Source: an uncultured Acidobacteriota bacterium (GTDB lineage: Bacteria; Acidobacteriota; Blastocatellia; Pyrinomonadales; Pyrinomonadaceae). Taken from it: a DNA stretch of 64,000 nucleotides. Below the pieces are notes generated by a model. The model searched no databases. It was not told where the DNA came from and saw only the letters and a list, made by a program, of their open reading frames with translations. This document shows, piece after piece, positions 8,029 through 16,237 of the stretch (position 1 is the stretch's first letter; each line of letters begins with the position of its first letter). The stretch is taken from assembly GCA_902826795.1 (NCBI GenBank), contig CADEGD010000006.1:85768-149767 (forward strand), given 5' to 3'. Made by a program: the position numbers and the translations under genes.

Positions 8029-8226
8029 CTGCCGGGCAAATCGCTTTCGAAGAAGCGTTAACGCCGAGGCGATCAACACCCCGCCGGCGACTCCTTCAAC
8101 ACTAAGCAGCGCCGCCGTTGTCGAGCTGGCGACGAGTTCACGAAACTCGATCGTCTGCCTGATACAAATAGCGTCGGCGATCAGAAAGAGCCCTAAGACT
8201 GCTAGACAAGTGAGTGTATTGTTCAT
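7981..8226 (-). CDS. Small membrane protein, hypothetical
   Basis: 81 residues from an ATG at 8226 that has a good GGAGGG ribosome site. A hydrophobic segment runs from about residue 3 to 20 (LTCLAVLGLFLIADAIC) and a second from about 38 to 58. The C-terminus is basic (LRKRFARQKKPASRR). I recognise no family. The frame could be read upstream to 8403, but the added residues look like noise. It is convergent with yggT and divergent from yebC. Confidence 0.5.
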   Translation of the reverse strand: MNNTLTCLAVLGLFLIADAICIRQTIEFRELVASSTTAALLSVEGVAGGVLIASALTLLRKRFARQKKPASRRPITAAARV

Positions 8227-8426
8227 GCGTCCCTCCACTATATATTGGGAGTCATTCCGATGAACTTGCCGTAAACGCGTTCTAAATTTTGTGTGAAACC
8301 GGGCGATTTTGCCCCCAAAAATGAGCGTGGTATATTTTGAATTTCGACTACAAGGCGGAAACACGACCGGTAGGGAGTGTGCCCTCTCTGCCGCATTAAA
8401 CATAGTAAAGGAAAAGAAATAATAGA

Positions 8427-9167
8427 ATGTCAGGACACTCCAAGTGGCACACGATCAAGCATAAGAAAGGCGCTCTCGACGCCAAACGCGGCAAGATCTT
8501 CACGAAGATGATCAAGGAGATAACCGTCGCAACGAAGACCGGCGGCAGCGGTGACCCGGACGCAAACGCCCGGCTTCGCAAGGCGATCAGCGACGCAAAA
8601 GGGCAGAACATGCCAAACGACACCATCGACCGCGCGATCAAGCGAGGTATGGGCGAAGGCGAAGGCGCAAACTACGACGAGGTCGTGTATGAAGGCTACG
8701 GGCCGAACGGCGTTGCGGTTATGGTCGAGGCAATGACTGACAATCGTAATCGAACTGTCGCCGAGATCCGCCACATTTTCTCCAAAAACGGCGGCAACAT
8801 GGGCGAGTCCGGTTCGGTCGGCTGGATGTTCGACAAGAAGGGCTACATTGTGGTCGATAAAGCCGCGAAGAGCGAAGAAGAACTTTTTGAGATAGCCGTC
8901 GGCGCTGGTGCCGACGATATGCAGGACGATGGCGAGGTATTCGAGATCTTTACAGCTCCCGAGAGTTTCGAAGCCGTCAACGATGCAATAAAAAAGGCAG
9001 GCATTGAACCGCAGGCCGCCGAAGTTTCGATGGTCCCGCAAAACTACATCAAACTCGAAGGTGCCGAAGCCAAGACGATGATGAAACTGTACGATTCGCT
9101 CGACGACAATGATGACGTCCAGAAGGTTTGGGCAAACTTCGACATCGACGAGAGCGAGATGGGCTAG
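8427..9167 (+). CDS. yebC: YebC/PmpR (TACO1) family protein
   Basis: 246-residue full-length family member starting with the invariant [20 protein letters not shown]. It also has [30 protein letters not shown] and [10 protein letters not shown]. YebC-type proteins were described as transcription regulators. More recent work on family members, including mitochondrial TACO1, points to a role in translating difficult (for example proline-rich) sequences. It is cytoplasmic. The ATG follows an AAAGGA site. Its last codons overlap the convergent amidase gene by 4 bp. Confidence 0.95.
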   Translation: MSGHSKWHTIKHKKGALDAKRGKIFTKMIKEITVATKTGGSGDPDANARLRKAISDAKGQNMPNDTIDRAIKRGMGEGEGANYDEVVYEGYGPNGVAVMVEAMTDNRNRTVAEIRHIFSKNGGNMGESGSVGWMFDKKGYIVVDKAAKSEEELFEIAVGAGADDMQDDGEVFEIFTAPESFEAVNDAIKKAGIEPQAAEVSMVPQNYIKLEGAEAKTMMKLYDSLDDNDDVQKVWANFDIDESEMG

Positions 9168-9745
9168 CCTACGATCTTTCTCAATTCAGGAAGCAATTTC
9201 TCGAGGTTGCTGCCGGGACATCCGGTTTCGGCATAGTCGCGGTGGCCTTTGATCTTCTCGCCACCGACCTTGTACTTCTTCGCGAGCCAATTGACCATCG
9301 CCTTTAGCGATTCGATCTGCGCAACAGTCGGCTGTTCCGTATCGAAACTTCCTTCGAGAACGATAAGAGCGTGGCCGGTCGGGTCGTAGTCAGTGTTCGT
9401 ATCGCCAGCGTATTCGATCTCGCGTCCTTCGGCAATCTTTCCGTCCACCGCAATGTAGTAGTGATAAGGAACGTCGAACCATGCGGGTTTGGTCTTACCC
9501 GACGCAAGTTTATCTTCCCGCTGCGAGAATGCTTGCAGGTTCCTAAGCTTGGTTTCGATTGGTCGATTGGTTCGCTGTTTCGTGGCGGTGTGGTGAATTG
9601 TGATGAACTCGATCTTATGTCTCTTTCCGTCGCCCACTGACCTGTTTGCTTTCCACCCTGCTCGCGAAATGATCGCTGGCTCCTGAGCTTCGACACAGGT
9701 TCCAACAACCACAACTATCGCCAGGAATACTAACCATTTACTCAT
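9164..9745 (-). CDS. Secreted N-acetylmuramoyl-L-alanine amidase / PGRP-like protein
   Basis: 193 residues with a signal peptide ([19 protein letters not shown]). The Amidase_2/PGRP zinc fold carries ligands in ITIHHTAT (His), IKGHRDYA (His) and TGCPG (Cys). It probably cleaves the lactyl-amide bond between MurNAc and the stem peptide, in the cell envelope. Its ATG overlaps the end of nothing upstream, but the stop of the VOC gene lies within 4 bp (ATGA), so the VOC-amidase pair is probably translationally coupled. Confidence 0.85.
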   Translation of the reverse strand: MSKWLVFLAIVVVVGTCVEAQEPAIISRAGWKANRSVGDGKRHKIEFITIHHTATKQRTNRPIETKLRNLQAFSQREDKLASGKTKPAWFDVPYHYYIAVDGKIAEGREIEYAGDTNTDYDPTGHALIVLEGSFDTEQPTVAQIESLKAMVNWLAKKYKVGGEKIKGHRDYAETGCPGSNLEKLLPELRKIVG

Positions 9746-10113
9746 GAGATCACCTGTCCGTACGTTATTCGATGACCGTCAGGAGTTACGACGGAAAATT
9801 CGCGAAGGCCCCATGGCTTATCGCCGATACGATGAATGACTTCTGCTCCACGAGAACCGAGCTCCCCATAAACTTCGTCGACATTTTCAACGAGGCAGTG
9901 TGCGAAATAGGAATGGTCGCCCGTCTCGCGAGCCCACAAGGCATCGGTGCATTCGCCGAGCATTACTTTGAAATCGCCAAACGAGAGGAATTCCCATCCC
10001 GGTGCGGTGAAATCCCGGTCGAAACCGAGTCGATCTTTGAAATAGGTCGCAGATATGGCCAAGCTTTTTACTGCCAGTACGTGACGCGTGTGTACAACTT
10101 TTCTATCCGTCAT
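9742..10113 (-). CDS. VOC (glyoxalase/bleomycin-resistance) superfamily protein
   Basis: 123-residue single VOC domain. It has two beta-alpha-beta-beta-beta modules, opening with VLAVKSLAISATYFKDRLGF and closing with WGLREFSVVTPDGHRITYGQ. Candidate metal-site residues are an early His (RHVL), Glu in MLGECTD, His in YFAHCLV and the final region around GHRI. The substrate cannot be assigned. It overlaps both neighbours by 4 bp (ATGA), forming a three-gene operon with the membrane protein upstream and the amidase downstream. Confidence 0.8.
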   Translation of the reverse strand: MTDRKVVHTRHVLAVKSLAISATYFKDRLGFDRDFTAPGWEFLSFGDFKVMLGECTDALWARETGDHSYFAHCLVENVDEVYGELGSRGAEVIHRIGDKPWGLREFSVVTPDGHRITYGQVIS

Positions 10114-10793
10114 TCGCTATTGCTCTCCAGAGAAGTCTCATCATCCTCATCCAAATGATACGACGGTTCTTTCCACACTCCGAAAGCAATGCCGGTGAGC
10201 GAGGCGGCAGCGACGAATATCCAGATCGCCTTCCACTGATTGTCGATGCCGATCCTTACCAATATGTCGTTCAAGACTTCTAGAAAGAGTGAGAAGAACA
10301 AGGTCGAAAGTCCAAGACAAACCAATGCGATCAGAGCGTTGACTGCGGCGCCCGCTATATCAAGAACGCGCAATCCCGCGACAAAGCGTGCAACCATCCC
10401 GATGGTCAGGTATCCGAAAAGGTAGATCAGCGACAGCCAAAATAGTGAGATTATAGCAACGCCAAACGGCAGGGCTCCTTTTTCAAGGGCGGGAACGTAA
10501 TGTTGCGGCGCCGCATAGATCGCGACACCGAGCGCGACCATCACAAGTCCGAGAACCGCGATGGCGATCACCCAAAAGCCCATTCGGTTTGCAAGAAACC
10601 AGCCAAATTCAAAGCCTTCGCGACGGTAAAAGTAGAGTGTGTAATAAACAGCGAGTCCTGCAAGGACCGATCCGACAAGGGCGATGTTGATCCCGTCCGA
10701 AAACGGCAATAGTCCCCACGGAAGCTGCAAAACTATGAAGAAGCCGAGCACGACCAGACAGCTTGCCGCGTAAATTTTCCCCAAAGTCCGCAT
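10110..10793 (-). CDS. Multi-pass membrane protein, hypothetical
   Basis: 227 residues with about six membrane segments (near 7-25, 33-52, 72-93, 108-130, 143-172 and 188-205) and an acidic C-terminal tail (DEDDETSLESNSE). I recognise no family. First gene of the membrane protein-VOC-amidase operon. The start at 10793 has no strong alternative. Confidence 0.6.
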   Translation of the reverse strand: MRTLGKIYAASCLVVLGFFIVLQLPWGLLPFSDGINIALVGSVLAGLAVYYTLYFYRREGFEFGWFLANRMGFWVIAIAVLGLVMVALGVAIYAAPQHYVPALEKGALPFGVAIISLFWLSLIYLFGYLTIGMVARFVAGLRVLDIAGAAVNALIALVCLGLSTLFFSLFLEVLNDILVRIGIDNQWKAIWIFVAAASLTGIAFGVWKEPSYHLDEDDETSLESNSE

Positions 10794-10834
10794 CGGCGGT
10801 TAAAGGATTAGTGGCCTTAATTAACGAAACTAAT

Positions 10835-11377
10835 TCAAACTTGCTGAAGAGTTCTCGCAACGCGAGCCTTCGTCTGGGCAGAAGGAACGTTTTGCTCTTG
10901 CCACCAATCGAGCGTCCCTGGTTCAACCGCCGCCCCAGCCGCAACCAAAGATTCGATGACCTCAGCCTGCCCCTCGCGAGGTTCGTTGACCGCAGACCAG
11001 AGTGCCTGACCTAGAACCGTACCGCCGTATATGTTGAGCTGCTCCAACGGAGCCTTCCGGCGGATCAGCATATCGACCGTTTCGGCGTTTCCGCGATTCG
11101 CGGCCCAGTGAAATCCGGTGAGCCCGGTTTTATCGCTCTTGGACGGGTCGACTCCTCGATCCAGCAAAGCTTCGGCATCCCAAGTGCGGCCCGTAAAGCA
11201 TGCCCACGCAAACGCCTCACACATGATTCCCTCAGGATTGCCGTTCGTGTCGAGAAGGTCGAAAATTGAAGCACCCTCGGCGACGAGTAGCTCATCAAGC
11301 AATGTAAAGTCGCCATTCGTAAGAGCATGCTCCGTTCTGTTCCACAATTCTTCGGGTGACATCGCTTTGAACTTCAA
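10835..11377 (-). CDS. Ankyrin-repeat protein
   Basis: 180 residues. Ankyrin-type helices are visible as TGLTGFHWAANRGNAETVDM followed by LIRRKAPLEQLN, preceded by a looser repeat (AFAWACFTGRTWDAEALLDRG) and followed by a final one (VIESLVAAGAAVEPG). Such repeats bind proteins. There is no signal peptide, so it is presumably cytoplasmic. It stands alone between the membrane-protein operon and the DUF2277 gene. Confidence 0.75.
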   Translation of the reverse strand: MKFKAMSPEELWNRTEHALTNGDFTLLDELLVAEGASIFDLLDTNGNPEGIMCEAFAWACFTGRTWDAEALLDRGVDPSKSDKTGLTGFHWAANRGNAETVDMLIRRKAPLEQLNIYGGTVLGQALWSAVNEPREGQAEVIESLVAAGAAVEPGTLDWWQEQNVPSAQTKARVARTLQQV

Positions 11378-11411
11378 CTAACCTGAACGACCGATCTTCC
11401 CGCAAGTCACA

Positions 11412-11681
11412 TCATCTGCCAAATCGAGCCACCGAACGCATCTTTGCTTTCTGCGCTTCGACCTCGCGGTCACGTGCCGGGGCATGGGTGGTCAGTGTAT
11501 TCAGCATTTCTTGCGCCGCGGCGGCTACACGATCGACCGCAAGCTCGAACGCTTCCTCATTCGCTTGAGAAGGCTTGTTCATTCCTGAAAGCTTCCTGAC
11601 GAACTGAAGGGCAGAAGCGTGGACTTCCTCGGTCGTCGCGGGCGGTTCGAAATTGTGCAGCGTCTTGATATTTCTACACAT
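11412..11681 (-). CDS. DUF2277 family protein
   Basis: 89 residues opening with the family's characteristic MCRNIKTLHNFEPPATTEEV and continuing ALQFVRKLSGMNKPS. DUF2277 proteins are small, conserved and of unknown function, common in soil bacteria and often carried next to regulatory genes. It begins 6 bp after the hybrid kinase stop, so it may be the last gene of the two-component operon. Confidence 0.85.
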   Translation of the reverse strand: MCRNIKTLHNFEPPATTEEVHASALQFVRKLSGMNKPSQANEEAFELAVDRVAAAAQEMLNTLTTHAPARDREVEAQKAKMRSVARFGR

Positions 11682-11687
11682 AGCGGT

Positions 11688-12872
11688 TCAACCTCTGGGC
11701 TCAGCCGTTAAAGTTTGTGCATCAGTCGCAACGGCGAGCGGCACAGAAACGGAAAACGTACTACCTCTTCCTTCACCTTCGCTGGTGGCAGAGATGGTGC
11801 CGCCGTGAAGATCCACCAAATGTTTGACGATCGCCAAGCCCAGTCCAAGGCCGCCCTTGCGGTTTGTGGTCGAATTGTTCGCCTGCTTGTAGCGTTCAAA
11901 AACCCGAGGCAAAAATTCGGGCGATATCCCCTGACCGGTATCCGATACGGATATGAGCGCATTTCCTCCGTCTTTTTCGAGCTTAAGGGAGATAGACCCG
12001 CCCTCCGGCGTAAACTTCACCGCGTTAGATAGGAGGTTATTGATCACCTGCTGCAAACGGTCCGAATCTCCATTTACGGTGAGTTCTTCTTCTGGTGCAG
12101 AATAATTGAGGGTTAGCGATTTTGACTGGGCGACGGGTCTGATGTTGTCGGCGGCAATTCGCGTCAGCTCGTTCACGACGAAAGACCGCATCGTAAGCCG
12201 GATCGTTCCGTTGACGATCCGCGTAATGTCGAGGAGATCTTCGACAAATTTCGTCTGCGTCACGGCGCTTCTCTCGATCGCATCTACAGCCTTTTCAAAG
12301 ATCTCGTCGCTGCTGCGATTCGTTTTCAGCAGCCTGACCCATCCAAGCATGGCGTTTAGCGGCGTGCGAAGCTCGTGAGAAAGCACAGCGAGGAAATCGT
12401 CTTTAGCTTGGTTCGCCGACTCGGCCTCTTCCCGAGCGGCCTGTTCGCGAGCGTTGCGAACACGCTCTTGCTCTAGCTGCTTCTGCTGTATCGCGTACCT
12501 GATCGACCGTTCAAGATTCTGAGCATAGATCTGCCCCTTGATCAGATAGTCGGATGCACCCGCCTTCATCGCGCGCCTGTCGATCTCAACATCCGTTTGT
12601 CCTGTCAAGAGGATCATCGGACATTCGAATCCCTTCCCTAGAAGTTCTTGCATCAATTCCAGACCGTCGTGGGCGCCCAATCGATAATCCAGCAGGCAGA
12701 TGTCGTAACTGCACGGCGCATCCAGTGCGATGGCCTCTTCGTACGAGGAGACCCGCTTCAACGTATACCGCTCGCCGATTTCTCTAAAAAGGTCTTGGAC
12801 GAGGAAAAAATCGTCGTCGTCATCCTCAACCAAAAGTACGCTGATCGGCGTCGTGTTCCCTTCGGAATACAT
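11688..12872 (-). CDS. Response-regulator/histidine-kinase hybrid
   Basis: 394-residue cytoplasmic protein. An N-terminal receiver domain (about 10-125; acidic cluster VEDDDDD, phospho-acceptor in ICLLDYRLG, Lys in DYLIKGQ) is joined by a helix to a HisKA domain (LAVLSHELRTPLN, His about 166). A HATPase domain follows with N-box NNLLSNAVKF, DTGQGISPEF and GGLGLGLAIVKH. The order receiver-then-kinase is typical of proteins that take a phosphoryl group from an upstream kinase. It lies 10 bp downstream of a single-domain response regulator, so the three signalling genes form one operon. Confidence 0.93.
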   Translation of the reverse strand: MYSEGNTTPISVLLVEDDDDDFFLVQDLFREIGERYTLKRVSSYEEAIALDAPCSYDICLLDYRLGAHDGLELMQELLGKGFECPMILLTGQTDVEIDRRAMKAGASDYLIKGQIYAQNLERSIRYAIQQKQLEQERVRNAREQAAREEAESANQAKDDFLAVLSHELRTPLNAMLGWVRLLKTNRSSDEIFEKAVDAIERSAVTQTKFVEDLLDITRIVNGTIRLTMRSFVVNELTRIAADNIRPVAQSKSLTLNYSAPEEELTVNGDSDRLQQVINNLLSNAVKFTPEGGSISLKLEKDGGNALISVSDTGQGISPEFLPRVFERYKQANNSTTNRKGGLGLGLAIVKHLVDLHGGTISATSEGEGRGSTFSVSVPLAVATDAQTLTAEPRG

Positions 12873-12882
12873 ATATTTAGCC

Positions 12883-13332
12883 TTAGTCCGGCAGTTCTAC
12901 GAATTCCACCCAATATTCGCCTAAGGTCCTCATCAACTCAACCAAACGGTCAAATGTGACCGGCTTTGTTATAAACGAACTGGCTCCAAAATCATAGCTT
13001 CGAAAGATGTCTTCTTCCGCCTTTGAGGTTGTCATGATCACGACCGGGATCCGGCGAAGGTTCGGATCTGATTTGATCTCCTTCAACGCTTCTCGGCCGT
13101 CCTTCTTCGGCATGTTCAGGTCGAGCAGTATCAGTCCCGGCCGCGGAGAATCTTCCGGATTAGCGTACTTCCCCTTGCGGGTAAGGTACTCCATCAATTC
13201 TTCGCCGTCTTCGACGAATCTAAGCTCGTTGAGCACGCGGCTTTCTTCAAGAGCGTCATGCGTCAACATTCGATCGTCGGCATCGTCATCAGCCATCAGG
13301 ATCACGATCGGACGGCCGTTAGCTTTTGTCAT
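12883..13332 (-). CDS. Single-domain response regulator (Rcp1-like)
   Basis: 149-residue CheY-like receiver with no output domain. Acidic pocket MADDDADD, phospho-aspartate in LILLDLNMPKKDG (about D70), Thr in VIMTTSK and Lys in FITKPVTF. The insert after beta-2/alpha-2 (TRKGKYANPEDSPRPG) and the C-terminal YWVEFVELP are features of Rcp1-type regulators that pair with phytochrome-like kinases. Its ATG overlaps the stop of the upstream kinase (TAATG), so stoichiometric co-translation is likely. Confidence 0.93.
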   Translation of the reverse strand: MTKANGRPIVILMADDDADDRMLTHDALEESRVLNELRFVEDGEELMEYLTRKGKYANPEDSPRPGLILLDLNMPKKDGREALKEIKSDPNLRRIPVVIMTTSKAEEDIFRSYDFGASSFITKPVTFDRLVELMRTLGEYWVEFVELPD

Positions 13333-14804
13333 TACTTCTCCTTAGATTGTTTAAGTGGCAGCACGACGATAAACGTCGAGCCTTCGCCCGGAGTGCTTTT
13401 AGCGGTAAGCGATCCGCCGTGGCGTTCCACGATCTTTCGACAAACCGCCAAGCCAATGCCGGTACCTTCATACTCGTTCCGGCCATGCAGTCGTTGAAAC
13501 GGCGTAAATATCCGATCAAGATATTTTTCGTCAAACCCAATCCCGTTGTCCGACACGGTGATGCGAACTAGGTCTTCCGGCATAGATCGGGATATGCTCG
13601 ACAGCTCGCCTTTAAAGATCTCACTGTTAACTGAGACCTTCGGTGCCAAATCTTCTTTCTTAAATTTTAGCGCATTTGCGATGAGGTTTTGGAAGAGCTG
13701 GCCCATCTGCGTCTGATCAGCGTCGATAGTTGGGAGGTTCTCTACATCCACCTTTCCGCCGGTTTCGTCAATGCGTGTTTCCAGATCACCGAGGACGCCG
13801 TCGACGATCTTGTTAAGATCGGTCGGTTCGAATGGCTGAGCTTTGGTCGTTACTCGCGAATAACCTAGCAGGTCGTTGATGAGCGTGTGCATTCGTCCAG
13901 CGGAATTATTCATCCGGTCGAGGTAATCCCGGCCTTGGTCATCAAACTTGGGCCCCTGGACCGTGCGAAGCCGATCGCCGAACGCCTGGATCTTCCTGAG
14001 TGGTTCCTGCAGATCGTGCGAAGCGACAAACGCAAAATCCTGCAACTCTCGATTGCTACGCTCGAGTTCGACGTTCAGTTCAGACAGTTCAGCGGTTCTT
14101 TCGCGCACACGGCCTTCGAGTTCATCTCTGGCCGCGGCAAGCCTCGCTTCATTTTCTCGCCGTGCACGGATATCTCTCAGGGCGAGATAAAAAACCAAGC
14201 AGATCAAAGCAAAAGCACCGAACAGGGAAAGCGCAAGAGTAGACAAAAGCTGTCGAGAACTTTCGCGGGACTGTCTGTCCCGCTCCAGGAAAAGTGCCCG
14301 CTCGTCTTTCGCGATGTCGTCCAAAGCTGCACGAACCGCGTCCATCCGACGCTTACCCTCAGGACCTTGCCCGGGCGGAATAACAGTTACGCCGAGAACC
14401 TGCCGCTTGTCGACATACTCTTTCAGCAACTCGAGCCTCACCTGAACGGCCTTTTCGAGAACGTCAAATTTCTGCTGATGTGAGTGGTTTTCACGCGTCT
14501 TCTCTCTGACCGCTTTTATCTTTAACGGTATTTGAATTAGGTCGTTTTGGTACGCGTTGAGATAAACGTCATCACCCCTCAAGAGATATCCGCGTGCGTC
14601 CGTCTCGACTTGGATGACGATCGTGCGTACTTCTTGTAGATCTTCGAGGACGTCTTGCGTGTGCTTTACCAGTTCATTGTTTGCGATCAGCGTTTGGACG
14701 GCGCGATATGAGACGACACCGATTACGCTGAGAAGCACTATGCTTGCCAGGAACGCGAGGATGAGAGTTCCGCCAACTTTTGCCGCCATGCTATCTAAAG
14801 ACAA
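13332..14804 (-). CDS. Membrane CHASE3-domain sensor histidine kinase
   Basis: 490 residues. TM1 is near 13-35. An extracytoplasmic CHASE3 sensor follows (about 40-180; VIQVETDARGYLLRGDD is typical) and TM2 is near 190-212. After that come a coiled coil (ELSELNVELERSNRELQDF), a HisKA domain of the phytochrome/bacteriophytochrome class (FVASHDLQEPLRKI, His about 265) and a HATPase with DNGIGFDEKYLDRIF and GTGIGLAVCRKIVERHGG. It starts the kinase-regulator-hybrid kinase operon. The signal is unknown, since CHASE3 ligands are undefined. Confidence 0.93.
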   Translation of the reverse strand: MSLDSMAAKVGGTLILAFLASIVLLSVIGVVSYRAVQTLIANNELVKHTQDVLEDLQEVRTIVIQVETDARGYLLRGDDVYLNAYQNDLIQIPLKIKAVREKTRENHSHQQKFDVLEKAVQVRLELLKEYVDKRQVLGVTVIPPGQGPEGKRRMDAVRAALDDIAKDERALFLERDRQSRESSRQLLSTLALSLFGAFALICLVFYLALRDIRARRENEARLAAARDELEGRVRERTAELSELNVELERSNRELQDFAFVASHDLQEPLRKIQAFGDRLRTVQGPKFDDQGRDYLDRMNNSAGRMHTLINDLLGYSRVTTKAQPFEPTDLNKIVDGVLGDLETRIDETGGKVDVENLPTIDADQTQMGQLFQNLIANALKFKKEDLAPKVSVNSEIFKGELSSISRSMPEDLVRITVSDNGIGFDEKYLDRIFTPFQRLHGRNEYEGTGIGLAVCRKIVERHGGSLTAKSTPGEGSTFIVVLPLKQSKEK

Positions 14805-14911
14805 TGCTACCTGAACCCTGTGGAGAGGCCGGGCAACGCACTAACGGTTCGCAAAAACAGATCTATTACGCAACAATGACTGGTTTTCAAGTGAAGGTCA
14901 ATTCGCATGGG

Positions 14912-15589
14912 CTAAAGGCCTTTTTCGTTGATCCATTCGCGACACGACCGAGCCATCTCGACAAATACATCCTCGGTAGAAGCACGAGTTTTCTTCAAGA
15001 TCTTGTAGCTATGATTGGCGGTATCCAGCAAATGTAGTGTCGCCAGCTTTCGAAGGCCCTCGATCGTCTGTTTAAGGAGATCAATGGCGGCGAGTTCGTC
15101 GCGGCTCCCCGAGAGAAACAGCATTGGAATATCGATCTTTGCAAGGTGCTCCGCACGCTTTACGTCGGGCCTTCCAGCCAGATGAAGAGGGAAGGAAAAA
15201 AGCACAAGGCCTTTCACTTCTTCGAGCGGTTTCTCGCTTTGAGCCGTGGTCGTCATTCGTCCGCCGAACGAATGGCCTCCGGCAAGCAGCGTAAGATCGG
15301 GAGCAGTCTCATGAGCGGCCTTCACGGCATTCCGAATCGCTTCAACGCAGGTCGCGTTCGAATTTCTCGCTGTGCCGTTCTCAGAATATGGAAAGTTGTA
15401 TCGGAACGTCGCGATCCGTTGCTCCGCCAAAACCTCCGCGATCCGCTGCATCGTCGCATGTCGCATCGACGTGCTCGCTCCATGACCGAGCACGAGCAGA
15501 TGCATGGCACCTTCCGGCCGCATCAATATCGCAGACACCTCGCCTTTGTCCGGCGTCGCAACAAATTTGACCAACTGTTCCTGCATCAT
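14912..15589 (-). CDS. Alpha/beta hydrolase (KANL3/Tex30-like, dienelactone-hydrolase fold)
   Basis: 225-residue cytoplasmic alpha/beta hydrolase. The nucleophile elbow is GGHSFGGRM (Ser), the acid is probably the Asp in SGSRDELA and the histidine is in DTANHSYK. The oxyanion region is LVLGHGAS. The substrate is unknown. Its ATG overlaps the stop of the upstream MOSC gene (ATGA), so the two are an operon. Confidence 0.82.
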   Translation of the reverse strand: MMQEQLVKFVATPDKGEVSAILMRPEGAMHLLVLGHGASTSMRHATMQRIAEVLAEQRIATFRYNFPYSENGTARNSNATCVEAIRNAVKAAHETAPDLTLLAGGHSFGGRMTTTAQSEKPLEEVKGLVLFSFPLHLAGRPDVKRAEHLAKIDIPMLFLSGSRDELAAIDLLKQTIEGLRKLATLHLLDTANHSYKILKKTRASTEDVFVEMARSCREWINEKGL

Positions 15590-16158
15590 TCTGTTGAGTT
15601 AACAACCTTGTCACCAATTCGAACATCTCCTCTTGTTATAACCCTTGCGTTCACGCCGCGAAGGTTTCGGCTGCAGCCAAAATCCGAGTTGGCGTACTTC
15701 ATCGCGTCGATGCCGAAGCGTTCCACGAATTTTTTACAGCCGAGATGCGGGACGGCAGTGATCTCGATAACGGCTTCGCCGATCGAAAGCTGCGTTCCCG
15801 GCGGAATGTTGTCAGGGCTGAGATCTAGATCGACAAAGAGCTGATCTCCCGCGAGCTGGACGCGTTCGCGGCTGCCGGCGATCAAGTTTACCAAACGCCC
15901 GTTCATCAGGTTGAGCTGAATTTCAGGATGGCCGAGGCCGTTGTCCGTTCGGGAACTTCCGCGCGTCAGCCAGTTATCGCCGACAAGGCCGTTCTCGATG
16001 CTCAAGAAGCCGCTCTCGACGATCTCACGTTTGTTCACCGCCGGCCGCCGCACGATCATCTCAAGCGTGCCGTTATCCTTCGGTGATTCAAGTACGCTGG
16101 CGATGTTCGCCTCGATTTCTTCGGTCGAAAGATGAAGTGCGAAAAGGGTCCCGTCCAT
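15586..16158 (-). CDS. MOSC-domain protein
   Basis: About 190 residues from the ATG at 16158; a longer frame to 16206 looks non-coding. MOSC domains are related to the sulfur-carrying C-terminus of molybdenum-cofactor sulfurase and typically carry one conserved cysteine, here in PHLGCKKF. Other family features are NGLVGDNW, MNGRLVNLI and the final VITRGDVRIGD. It may bind or transfer persulfide sulfur. Coupled to the downstream hydrolase. Confidence 0.8.
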   Translation of the reverse strand: MDGTLFALHLSTEEIEANIASVLESPKDNGTLEMIVRRPAVNKREIVESGFLSIENGLVGDNWLTRGSSRTDNGLGHPEIQLNLMNGRLVNLIAGSRERVQLAGDQLFVDLDLSPDNIPPGTQLSIGEAVIEITAVPHLGCKKFVERFGIDAMKYANSDFGCSRNLRGVNARVITRGDVRIGDKVVNSTE

Positions 16159-16237
16159 GACTGCAATTTTACACCCAAAATAAGAACGCGTGGAACAGCG
16201 AACCATTCCACGCTCCTGACAATTGACCTAACGGAAA